From assembly GCF_016918855.1 (NCBI RefSeq), contig NZ_JADKYB010000007.1, positions 1 to 64,000 of the forward strand: a DNA stretch of 64,000 nucleotides, given 5' to 3'. A program made the translations under genes and the position numbers. The notes below the pieces were generated by a model, which was not told the DNA's origin, made no database searches, and saw nothing but the letters and a program-made list of their open reading frames with translations. Positions 1 to 7,470 of this stretch are shown here, piece after piece (the stretch's first letter is position 1; each line of letters opens with the position of its first letter). This stretch comes from Actinacidiphila acididurans (GTDB lineage: Bacteria; Actinomycetota; Actinomycetes; Streptomycetales; Streptomycetaceae).

Positions 1-121
1 ATTGCCCACGTGTTACTCACCCGTTCGCCACTGATCCACCCCGAAAGGCTTCACCGTTCGACTTGCATGTGTTAAGCACGCCGCCAGCGTTCGTCCTGAG
101 CCAGGATCAAACTCTCCGTGA
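1..121 (-). rRNA. 16S ribosomal RNA, 5' end only
   Basis: The reverse strand reads TCACGGAGAGTTTGATCCTG, the conserved 5' end of actinobacterial 16S rRNA that contains the universal 27F primer site. About 121 nt lie in the window and the rest of the gene continues past position 1. The 5' end is placed at 121 by comparison with known Streptomyces 16S genes. It is transcribed leftward from the promoters at 374-676. Confidence 0.97.
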
Positions 122-291
122 ATGCTTTACCCGAGCAACGCTCGGCACATCACGAGAGCGGCACGGCATCCGGAGGAATAGTCCGGACCCGCGCACAGCA
201 TCCTCGCTGTGTATTTCTTCAAAGGAACCACATCCCACGCAATATTGCGGGGGACGGGGTATCAACATATCTGGCGTTGACTTTTGGCACG

Positions 292-311
292 CTGTTGAGT
301 TCTCAAAGAAC
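292..311 (-). promoter_or_regulatory. rRNA leader boxA-like antitermination element
   Basis: On the reverse strand the leader reads GTTCTTTGAGAACTCAACAG, the element found upstream of 16S in Streptomyces rrn operons and related to boxA (TGCTCTTTGA). It lies about 170 nt upstream of the mature 16S end. Nearer to 16S, a perfect 12-bp palindrome CGCAATATTGCG (238-249) may belong to the pre-16S processing stem. The function is inferred from similarity. Confidence 0.7.
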
Positions 312-373
312 GGAAGCTGCCTTCGGTTGCTGTCCCCAGCACCCCTCCGGGCTTTCCCTTCGTCGTGTCTCCA

Positions 374-402
374 ACTCTATCAGACCCTTTTCAGTGCCTG
401 AC
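374..402 (-). promoter_or_regulatory. rrn promoter, proximal
   Basis: The reverse strand carries TGATAGAGT (374-382), an extended -10 element of the form common in actinobacterial rrn promoters. The -35 region at 397-402 is poor (GTCAGG). Transcription would start near 367 and run through the leader into 16S. Confidence 0.6.
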
Positions 403-455
403 CCCCAGTCAGCGGGGCTTGTCTTTCCGGCCCTTCGGCCGTTCCGACGAGTGAG

Positions 456-485
456 ACTTTAGCCGACCTCCAGCGTCCGAACCAA
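456..485 (-). promoter_or_regulatory. rrn promoter, middle
   Basis: The reverse strand has TTGGTT (480-485), an 18-bp spacer and TAAAGT (456-461), a sigma-70 type (HrdB) arrangement pointing at the rRNA leader. Tandem promoters are usual for Streptomyces rrn operons. Confidence 0.55.
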
Positions 486-647
486 ATCGACCGCTTTCCG
501 ATCCGCCACACCCAATCCCAAAAACAACACACGAAGAGACGACAACACGACCCCGCATACGGAGTCGTTTGAGCCGTTCGAGTGGTGTTCCGGGATGGTC
601 GTCCGGGGACCGACCGAAGTCGGCGCTCACGTCGGACAACCCGGGAT

Positions 648-676
648 ACGTTACGTACTCGTCCGCCGCGTGTCAA
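648..676 (-). promoter_or_regulatory. rrn promoter, distal
   Basis: The reverse strand has a perfect TTGACA (671-676), a 17-bp spacer and TAACGT (648-653), so transcription would start near 641 toward 16S. It lies about 55 bp beyond the stop of the upstream marR gene, so the whole stretch 122-731 is rRNA promoter and leader DNA. No protein gene is evident there. Confidence 0.65.
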
Positions 677-731
677 ACATGGCCGGCGCGTGCCGGCCCC
701 TGGCCTGGGGCGGCGGGGTGCCCGGGGCGGG

Positions 732-1292
732 TCAGTCCAGGTCCTCCAGGCGGCCGCCGGCGTCGGGTTGGGAGGACTCGACGCGGCGCAGGAGGCGGAT
801 CAGGATCTCGCCGAGGATGGTGCGCTCCAGCGGCGTGAGGTCCTGGAGGAGGTCGTCCTCGAAGGCGGAGGCGAGCCGCATGGTCGCCAGCCACTTCTCG
901 CGGCCCTCGTCGGTGAGTTCGACGATGACCCGGACCCGGTTGGTCTCGTCTCGTTCGCGGGTGACCAGTCCCTCGGCGACCATGCGGTCGATGCGGTGGG
1001 TCATGGCGGCCGGGGTGAGGCCGAGCCGCTTGGCCAACTCTCCGGGGCCCAGGCGGTAGGGCTGGCCGACGACGACCAGTGCCTTGAGCACTTCCCACTC
1101 GGAGTTGCTTATGCCGAGGTCGACGAGCTGGCGGCCGTAGGCCACGTTCATCCGGCGGTTGAGCCGGCCCAGGGCGGTCACCACCTTCTCGACCTGGGGG
1201 TCGACCTCGGGGTACTCGCGCTGGTACGCGGCGATCTGCGCGTCGAGATCCAGCTCCTCGGGGGCTCCCGTGGAGCCCGCGGCTGCGGTCAT
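732..1292 (-). CDS. MarR-family transcriptional regulator
   Basis: This 186-residue protein has the winged-helix layout of MarR regulators. A dimerisation helix is followed by a helix-turn-helix around residues 60-100 (GPGELAKRLGLTPAAMTHRI) and the wing DETNRVRVIVELTDEG. The start is the ATG at 1290-1292, with only a weak ribosome site. It is divergent from an MFS exporter. The 129-bp gap holds several inverted and direct repeats that could be its operators, the classic arrangement in which MarR represses an exporter until a ligand binds. The ligand is unknown. Confidence 0.9.
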   Translation of the reverse strand: MTAAAGSTGAPEELDLDAQIAAYQREYPEVDPQVEKVVTALGRLNRRMNVAYGRQLVDLGISNSEWEVLKALVVVGQPYRLGPGELAKRLGLTPAAMTHRIDRMVAEGLVTRERDETNRVRVIVELTDEGREKWLATMRLASAFEDDLLQDLTPLERTILGEILIRLLRRVESSQPDAGGRLEDLD

Positions 1293-1311
1293 GGAATGAG
1301 TATGACACGAA

Positions 1312-1400
1312 AGAGCGTTGCTCTAAAGCCCTTCTGCATGTAGCCTTTAGGCATCAAACTTTAGCGTTGAAGTCTTGACCTCGAAGACTACCTGGTCAAG
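1312..1400. promoter_or_regulatory. Operator cluster between marR and MFS gene
   Basis: The divergent intergenic region contains AGAGC-GTT-GCTCT (1312-1324), a second copy of AGCGTTG (1363-1369, first at 1314-1320), AGTCTT/AAGACT (1371-1376 and 1384-1389), and CTTGACC/GGTCAAG (1374-1380 and 1394-1400). These nested repeats are typical of MarR operators. Which one is bound cannot be told from sequence. Confidence 0.5.
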
Positions 1401-1421
1401 GCCCTGATCAAGGAGGTGAGC

Positions 1422-2723
1422 GTGACCACCGCGATGGGCGCGGCGCTGCGCCGGATCCAGCTGGGGAACGCGCTGAGCGCGTTCGGCAACGGCTTCACCG
1501 TGCCGTTCACGTTTGTCTACGTGGCGCAGGTACGCGGGCTGGGCGCGGGCACCGCGGGCGCGGTGCTGGCGGTCTTCGCCGTGGCCGCGCTCCTCGTGCT
1601 GCCCTTCACCGGCCGGATGATCGACCGGCGCGGCCCGGTGCCGGTGACGGTCGCGGGTTCGGTGCTGGCGGCGGCCGGTTCGCTGGGACTGGGTCTGTCG
1701 GGCAGTGAGCCGGTGGTCATGGCGGCGGCGGGCGCGCTCGGCGCAGGCATAGCCGTGGTGCAGCCGGCGCTGGCCACCATGATCGTGTGGTGCTCGACCA
1801 CCGCCACGCGCTCGCGGGCGTTCGCCACCCAGTTCTTCCTCAACAACCTGGGACTGGGCCTGGGCGGGCTGCTCGGCGGACTGATCGTGGACACCTCGCA
1901 CCCGGCGTCGTTCCTGCGGCTGTTCGCCACCGAGGCCGCGATGTTCCTGGTGCTGGGCGCGGTCGTCGCCACCGTACGGCTGCCGGGGGCACCGCACCTG
2001 GAGAAGGCGGTGCGCACCGAGTGCGAGGAGCCCGCGCCGGCCGGGGGCTGGCGGTTGCTGGCCCGGGACCGGGCGATGGTCACGATGTCCGCGCTGGGAT
2101 TCGTGATGTTCTTCGCCTGCTACGGGCAGTTCGAGTCGGGGCTGTCGGCGTTCGCGGTGCAGGTCACCCGGATCTCGCCGGCCACGCTGGGCGCGGCTCT
2201 GGCGGCGAACACGGCGATGATCGTGCTGGCCCAGTTCGCGGTGCTGCGACTGGTGGAGCACCGGCGCAGGACCCGGGTGATCGCACTGGTCGGCGTGGTG
2301 TGGACGGTGGCCTGGCTGGTGGCCGCGGTCTCCGGGCTGGTGCACGGCCGGCACGCGGCGGCGGTCGCCGCGATCATCTCGACGTACGCGCTGTTCGGGC
2401 TGGGCGAGGCGATGCTGGCGCCCACGGTGTCGCCGCTGGTGGCTGACTTGGCGCCGGCCCGGTTGGTGGGGCAGTACAACTCGGCGTTCGCGCTGGTGAA
2501 GCAGCTCGCCCTGGCCCTGGGGCCGGTCGTCGGCGGCGTGCTGGTGGGCGCGGGCGCGTACACCGCGTACATCGCCATGCTGGTGGTGTGCTCGCTGGGC
2601 ATCTCGGCCATGGCGCTGCGGGTGGCCCGCCACATCACTGCGGCGCAGGACAGTCCGCTGCACGCGCGGGTGGTGGCCCGGTCCACCGCGCGCAGCCGCG
2701 CGGCCGACCGTACGCCGGCCTGA
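1422..2723 (+). CDS. MFS transporter, probable drug exporter
   Basis: This is a 433-residue integral membrane protein with about 12 hydrophobic segments and the MFS loop 2-3 signature GRMIDRRGPVPV near residue 67. The GTG at 1422 is chosen because AAGGAGG (1410-1416) sits 5 nt ahead; an in-frame GTG at 1416 overlaps that site. Members of this family export drugs or metabolites using the proton gradient. The substrate is not predictable. The divergent MarR gene is the likely repressor. The C-terminal tail is rich in arginine and alanine. Confidence 0.88.
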   Translation: MTTAMGAALRRIQLGNALSAFGNGFTVPFTFVYVAQVRGLGAGTAGAVLAVFAVAALLVLPFTGRMIDRRGPVPVTVAGSVLAAAGSLGLGLSGSEPVVMAAAGALGAGIAVVQPALATMIVWCSTTATRSRAFATQFFLNNLGLGLGGLLGGLIVDTSHPASFLRLFATEAAMFLVLGAVVATVRLPGAPHLEKAVRTECEEPAPAGGWRLLARDRAMVTMSALGFVMFFACYGQFESGLSAFAVQVTRISPATLGAALAANTAMIVLAQFAVLRLVEHRRRTRVIALVGVVWTVAWLVAAVSGLVHGRHAAAVAAIISTYALFGLGEAMLAPTVSPLVADLAPARLVGQYNSAFALVKQLALALGPVVGGVLVGAGAYTAYIAMLVVCSLGISAMALRVARHITAAQDSPLHARVVARSTARSRAADRTPA

Positions 2724-2777
2724 CCCGTTCCCGGCTCGCTCCCGGCGTGCGCCGGGAGTCCAACCGGTCCAGAGGGT

Positions 2778-4469
2778 TCAGACGTTGACCGGGTCCGGGA
2801 GGGCGAACTCGCACCAGACGGCCTTGCCGCCGCCGGGGGTGCGGCGGGAGCCCCAGCCGGAGGCGATCGTGGCGATGATCGAGATGCCGCGGCCGGCTTC
2901 GTCCCCGGGCTCGGCGCGGCGGCGGCGCGGCAGGTGTTCGTCGCCGTCGGTGACCTCGATGATCAGGCGGCGGTCGGTGCGGCGCAGCCGCAGCCGCATC
3001 GGCGGGGTGCCGTGCTTGAGGGAGTTGGCGACGAGTTCGCTGGCGGCCAGGACACCGAGGTCCCGCAGTTCGAGGGGGAAGCGCCAGGAGGCGAGCACTC
3101 CGGAGGCGAAGGCGCGGGCGCGGGGCGCGGCTTCGACGCCGCCGAGGAGGTCCAGGGAGGCGTTACGGAAGAGTTCGGCGTCGGTGCCGGTGTGGTCGGG
3201 GTACTGCAGGACCAGGACCGCCACGTCGTCGTCGTGTTCCGAGGTGACGCCGAGGGCGCGCAGCAAGCGGTCGCAGATCACCTGGGGCGCACCGGTGGCG
3301 CCGGCCAGGGCGCCGGTGAGGGCGTCCACGCCTTCGTCGATGTCCTGGTGGCGGCGTTCGACAAGGCCGTCGGTGTAGAGGACCGCGGTGCAGCCCGGGC
3401 CGAGCGGGATGCTGCCGGAGGAGTGGATCCAGCCGCCGGTGCCCAGGGGCGGGCCGGTGGGTTCGTCGGCGCGATGGACGGTGCCGTCGGGGTCGCGAAT
3501 CAGGATGGGGAGGTGACCGGCGCTGGCGTAGGAAAGGCGGCCCTCGCTGGGGTCGTGGACGGCGTAGACGCAGGTGGCGATCTGGGTGGGGTCGATCTCG
3601 GAGGCGAGGCCGTCCAGGAGCTGGATCACCTCGTGCGGCGGCAGGTCGAGTCGGGCGTAGGCGCGTACGGCGGTGCGCAACTGGCCCATGACGGCGGCGG
3701 CGCGGACACCGCGGCCCATGACGTCGCCGATGACCAGGGCGGTGCGGCCGGCGCCGAGGGTGATCACGTCGTACCAGTCGCCGCCGACCGCGGCGTCGGT
3801 GCCGCCGGGCTGGTAGGTGGCGGCGACGCGGAGGTCGTCGGGCTGTTCGAGTTCCTGAGGCAGCAGGCTGCGCTGGAGGGTGACGGCGGTTTCGTGGAGG
3901 CGGCGTTCGCTCTCCCGCAGCCGTTGCGCCGACTGGACCTGGTCGGTGACGTCGGCGGCGAAGACCAGGACGCCGCGGCGTTCGGGGTCGGGGTCGTCCT
4001 CGTCGACTGGGGTGCAGGTGAAGGTGAAGTAGCCCTGGCGGGTGGGTGAGGTGCCGTCCGACCAGGTGACCTTGCGGGCCTTGACGGTGCGGGGCCGGCC
4101 GCTGCGGTGCACCTGGTCCATCAGCGGCAGCAGGCCGAGCTCGGCGAGTTCGGGCAGCGCGTCGCGGGCCGGACGGCCGGTGCCGCGGGGGCCGAAGAGG
4201 TCGGTGTAGGCGTCGTTGACGAAGCCGACGCGGTGGGCGGGCCCGTGGGTGACCGCGATGAGGGCCGGCAGCCGGCTGAGGACGCCGGGGACGGCGGGAT
4301 CGCCGGCGTCGGCCGCCGGGTCCCCGCTCTCGCCGCCCCGGGTGCGGCCGGTGCCGCGGGCCGGGGTGGCGGAGTCGGCGGCGGCCTCACCGGCCTTGCC
4401 GCGTGCTGCCGGTACGGCACCGCGTCGCTGTGTTCCGGGGAGCCGGGCGCTCCAACGCGTAAGGTTCAA
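2778..4469 (-). CDS. PAS / PP2C (SpoIIE) phosphatase / HATPase regulator
   Basis: This 563-residue protein has a disordered N-terminus (1-60), a PAS domain (about 60-175), a SpoIIE-type PP2C phosphatase domain (about 190-420) and a C-terminal RsbW-like ATPase domain (about 430-560). The phosphatase keeps its metal-binding aspartates in GGDWYD, GDVMGRG and DDDVAVLVL. The ATPase domain has the N-box ELVANSLKHG and a glycine-rich GRGISII. Such RsbU/RsbW fusions control anti-sigma antagonist phosphorylation in response to a PAS-sensed signal. The start is a TTG at 4467-4469 with AGGAA upstream. No cognate antagonist lies next to it; BldG at 30.4 kb is one possible but unproven target. Confidence 0.88.
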   Translation of the reverse strand: MNLTRWSARLPGTQRRGAVPAARGKAGEAAADSATPARGTGRTRGGESGDPAADAGDPAVPGVLSRLPALIAVTHGPAHRVGFVNDAYTDLFGPRGTGRPARDALPELAELGLLPLMDQVHRSGRPRTVKARKVTWSDGTSPTRQGYFTFTCTPVDEDDPDPERRGVLVFAADVTDQVQSAQRLRESERRLHETAVTLQRSLLPQELEQPDDLRVAATYQPGGTDAAVGGDWYDVITLGAGRTALVIGDVMGRGVRAAAVMGQLRTAVRAYARLDLPPHEVIQLLDGLASEIDPTQIATCVYAVHDPSEGRLSYASAGHLPILIRDPDGTVHRADEPTGPPLGTGGWIHSSGSIPLGPGCTAVLYTDGLVERRHQDIDEGVDALTGALAGATGAPQVICDRLLRALGVTSEHDDDVAVLVLQYPDHTGTDAELFRNASLDLLGGVEAAPRARAFASGVLASWRFPLELRDLGVLAASELVANSLKHGTPPMRLRLRRTDRRLIIEVTDGDEHLPRRRRAEPGDEAGRGISIIATIASGWGSRRTPGGGKAVWCEFALPDPVNV

Positions 4470-4607
4470 ACGTCCGATTCCTCGTATTTGTCACTCTTTG
4501 CCAGTGCTGGTGCACGCGTGGTCACCCGACCAGTGTGGCCGAACCGCGGCCCCGGGGGGAATCGCGCCGGCGCGCCCGGACCGGCGGGGCGCGGGCGCCG
4601 GGCCGCG

Positions 4608-5975
4608 TCAGGGCTTGTCGGGAGCCCGGTCCGCACCGGCGGCGAGTCCGTGGTCCCCGCGCGGATGTTCCAGCGAGCCGAGCGAGACGATCTCGCGGGA
4701 GAACAGCCCGGAGAGCACCCATTCGGCCAGTACGCGCGCCTTGCGGTTGACGGTCGGCACCCGGCTGAGGTGATAGGCGCGGTGGATCAGCCAGGCGAAA
4801 TAGCCCTTGAAGGTGCGGCCGTAGACGTGGGCGACACCCTGGTGCAGGCCGAGGGAGGCCACCGACCCGGCGTGCCGGTGCCGGTATTCGGCCATCGGGC
4901 GGCCGCGCAGGTCCGCCAGGAGGTTGTCGGCGAGTACCCGGGCCTGGCGGACGGCGTGCTGGGCATTGGGCGCGCAGAACACGCCGAGTTCGCCGGCGGT
5001 CAGGTCCGGCACGGCCGCCGCGTCGCCGGCCGCCCAGGCCGCCTCGGTACCCGCGATCCGCAGCGTCGGCTCGGTGCGCAGCCGCCCGCCGTCGCCCAAT
5101 GGCAGCCCTGTGGCGGCCAGCAGTGGCGCGGGCCGCATCCCGGCCGTCCACACCACGGTGCGGGTGGGCAGCCGGTCGCCGTCGGACAGGGTGGCGATGC
5201 GCTGCTCGCAGGACTCCAGCCGGGTCTGCAGCCGGATGTCGATGTTGCGGCCGCGCAGTTCGCGCACGGCGTAGCGGCCGAGGTCGTCGCCGACCTCGGG
5301 CAGGATCCGGTCAGCGGCCTCGACCAGCACCCAGCGCATGTCCTCCGGGCGGATGCCGTCGTAGTAGCGCAGGGCGTAGCGGGCCATGTTCTCCAGTTCG
5401 GCGAGGGCTTCCGTGCCCGCGTACCCGCCGCCGACGAAGACGAAGGTCAGCGCGGCCTCGCGGACCTCGGCGTCCCGGGTGGAGGAGGCGATGTCGAGCT
5501 GTTCCAGCACGTGGTTGCGCAGCCCGATGGCCTCCTCGACGGTCCGGAAGCCGATGCCGTGCTCGGCCAGTCCCGGCACGGGCAGGGCGCGCGAGACCGA
5601 ACCGGGCGCCAGCACCAGGTGGTCGTACCGGATCTCCAGGCCGAGGCCGCCCTCCTCGTCGGTGGCCGGGGTGTTGACGGTGGCGACCCGCTTGTCGTGA
5701 TCGACGGCCTGGACCTCGCCCACCAGGATCCGGCACTTGTGCAGCACCCGCCGCAAGGGCACGACCACGTGCCGGGGGGAGATCGAGCCGGCCGCGGCTT
5801 CGGGGAGAAACGGCTGGTAGGTCATGTACGGCTGGGGTTCGACGATCACGATCTCGGCCTCGCCGCGCCGCAGCCGGCGTTGCAGCCGCAGCGCTGCGTA
5901 CAACCCGACATAACCACCGCCGACGACGAGAATACGCGGGGTGCTTGCGCTGGCCAGGGCTGCCGACTCCGTCAT
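4608..5975 (-). CDS. Type II NADH dehydrogenase-like FAD oxidoreductase
   Basis: The 455-residue protein has two Rossmann motifs: RILVVGGGYVGLYAALRL near residue 13 for FAD, and FVFVGGGYAGTEALAELE near 175 for NADH. The C-terminal stretch is rich in aromatic residues and probably touches the membrane (FKGYFAWLIHRAYHL). This matches non-proton-pumping NADH:quinone oxidoreductases (NDH-2), which pass electrons from NADH to menaquinone. The ATG at 5975 is preferred because GGAG precedes it and the FAD motif follows at the normal distance. The frame stays open upstream to 6128. A perfect DnaA-box-like TTGTCCACA lies at 6005-6013. Confidence 0.87.
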   Translation of the reverse strand: MTESAALASASTPRILVVGGGYVGLYAALRLQRRLRRGEAEIVIVEPQPYMTYQPFLPEAAAGSISPRHVVVPLRRVLHKCRILVGEVQAVDHDKRVATVNTPATDEEGGLGLEIRYDHLVLAPGSVSRALPVPGLAEHGIGFRTVEEAIGLRNHVLEQLDIASSTRDAEVREAALTFVFVGGGYAGTEALAELENMARYALRYYDGIRPEDMRWVLVEAADRILPEVGDDLGRYAVRELRGRNIDIRLQTRLESCEQRIATLSDGDRLPTRTVVWTAGMRPAPLLAATGLPLGDGGRLRTEPTLRIAGTEAAWAAGDAAAVPDLTAGELGVFCAPNAQHAVRQARVLADNLLADLRGRPMAEYRHRHAGSVASLGLHQGVAHVYGRTFKGYFAWLIHRAYHLSRVPTVNRKARVLAEWVLSGLFSREIVSLGSLEHPRGDHGLAAGADRAPDKP

Positions 5976-6153
5976 TGCTCCATGACGCAATGGACCTGAG
6001 CCGTTTGTCCACAGGGCTGACGCCACCATTCTTGGAAAGCGGCTATCGTCCAGGAGAGTGGTTCGCACATCACCGGGCAAAGGCCGCGCCCCGCCCGGTG
6101 GTGGCCGAGCCGCGGCATACGGGGACACGGAGGAGAAGCCGCCCCCTTACTTC

Positions 6154-6183
6154 TTGACGCAGGCTCAACTATGTTCGTATCTC
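6154..6183 (+). promoter_or_regulatory. Candidate promoter of the tetR-like gene
   Basis: TTGACG (6154-6159), an 18-bp spacer and TATCTC (6178-6183) form a plausible vegetative promoter about 85 bp ahead of the ATG at 6269. The region between 5976 and 6268 separates two divergent genes and has no ORF of its own. Confidence 0.45.
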
Positions 6184-6268
6184 GTAGAACTGCGTGAGAA
6201 CCGCGCAGCTGATCTTCACAAGGGTGGGGAGTCTCCGGGGGGAGACATTGAATTTCCGGGGGAAGCCA

Positions 6269-7117
6269 ATGCACATTCAGGACTCTCAGCGCACGACCGG
6301 TCCATCCGGAACTGCGGGAACGACCTCCGCGACGACCGCCGCCGCGGGCCTGGAAGGGCGGGGTGAAGGCGCTGTCCGGCCGGCCCCGCTGCGGGTCGAC
6401 GCACAGCGCAATCTCGAGCACGTACTGCGGGCGGCCCGTGAGGTGTTCGGCGAGCTGGGATACGGCGCGCCGATGGAGGACATCGCCCGCCGCGCCCGGG
6501 TCGGCGTCGGCACCGTCTACCGGCGTTTTCCCAGCAAGGACGTGCTGGTCCGGCGGATCGCCGAGGAGGAGACCGCACGGCTGACCGAGCAGGCCCGCAC
6601 CGCCCTCGGCCAGGAGGACGAGGCCTGGTCGGCGCTGGCCCGCTTCCTGCGCACCTCCGCGGCGTCCGGCGCCGGCCGGCTGCTGCCGCCGCAGGTGCTG
6701 CGGGTGCAGGGCTCGCCCGGCGCCGAGTACGACCGGCCGGCCGGCGAGGAGCCGGCCCGCGTGCCGCAGCAGCGCAGCCGTACGGCCCCGGTCGGCGGCC
6801 CCGTGGCCGCCGAGCACCTGGCGCGCGACACCAGGGACATCCGGGACGACCAGGAGGGGATACGCATCCTGCTGGACGTCGTCGGTCAGCTCGTGGAGCG
6901 TGCCCGCGCGGCCGGCGAGCTGCGCCGCGACGTGTCGGTGGCCGATGTGCTGCTGGTCATCGCCACCGCCGCGCCCGCCCTGCCGGACGCCGAGCAGCAG
7001 GCCGCCGCCTCGGCGCGGCTGCTGGACATCCTGCTCGACGGCCTGCGCTCCCGCCCCGAGCTGCCCGCCGCCGGTGCGGAACTCGGAGGTGAACCGGCCG
7101 TCGAACAGCGCGGCTGA
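6269..7117 (+). CDS. TetR/AcrR-family transcriptional regulator
   Basis: The 282-residue protein starts at the ATG at 6269, which follows a GGGGGA ribosome site. About 40 disordered residues precede a TetR helix-turn-helix (MEDIARRARVGVGTVYRRFP, about residues 70-90). The ligand-binding half is unusual: it contains a charged, proline- and arginine-rich stretch (about residues 150-195) that breaks the normal helical bundle. It stands divergent from the NADH dehydrogenase gene, a possible target. A long hairpin follows it at 7129-7180. Confidence 0.88.
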   Translation: MHIQDSQRTTGPSGTAGTTSATTAAAGLEGRGEGAVRPAPLRVDAQRNLEHVLRAAREVFGELGYGAPMEDIARRARVGVGTVYRRFPSKDVLVRRIAEEETARLTEQARTALGQEDEAWSALARFLRTSAASGAGRLLPPQVLRVQGSPGAEYDRPAGEEPARVPQQRSRTAPVGGPVAAEHLARDTRDIRDDQEGIRILLDVVGQLVERARAAGELRRDVSVADVLLVIATAAPALPDAEQQAAASARLLDILLDGLRSRPELPAAGAELGGEPAVEQRG

Positions 7118-7128
7118 TCAGGGCACTT

Positions 7129-7180
7129 CGGCGGACCCACGCCCGGTACCACCGGCAACGGGACGGGCACGGGTCCGCCG
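7129..7180 (+). terminator. Terminator-like hairpin after the tetR-like gene
   Basis: CGGCGGACCC (7129-7138) pairs with GGGTCCGCCG (7171-7180), and GCCCG (141-145) with CGGGC (164-168). Only an AC/AC mismatch interrupts the stem, and the loop is 18 nt. There is no T-run, as is common in Streptomyces. The rest of the gap to 7470 holds no gene. It is GC-rich with scattered GTACGGCGG repeats, and a GTGAAC-containing stretch near 7375-7400 might include the next promoter. Confidence 0.6.
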
Positions 7181-7470
7181 ACGCCCGGTCAGGCGTGCCT
7201 GGTGAGCCGGCCACAACGTCCCGCCGCGGGGTCCGGGCGCGGGCGGCCTGGTGTCGTGGGCGAGACCGTACGGCGGTCGGTACGGCGGTGCGGCGCGCCC
7301 GCGGTTCGGGCTGGTTCGGGGCGCGCGGTGCGCCGGTTCGGTGCGGAAAGCGTCGCTGGGGAGGTCTCGATCGGGTGAACCTCGAAGGATGTGTGAACGG
7401 TGCTGCCACGGATGAGTGGTTCGGTCGGATGTCATGACCGTGCCGCTGCCCGGTGTGCCAGGCTTGCCCC

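Noticed and set aside
4461..4500. GGTTCAAACGTCC resembling a tRNA T-loop
   Set aside because: No acceptor or anticodon stems fit around it, and it includes the TTG start of the phosphatase gene.
4107..5999. 630-codon rightward frame opposite the phosphatase and NADH dehydrogenase genes
   Set aside because: The residue pattern has no domain and is explained as the reverse of the NDH-2 gene.
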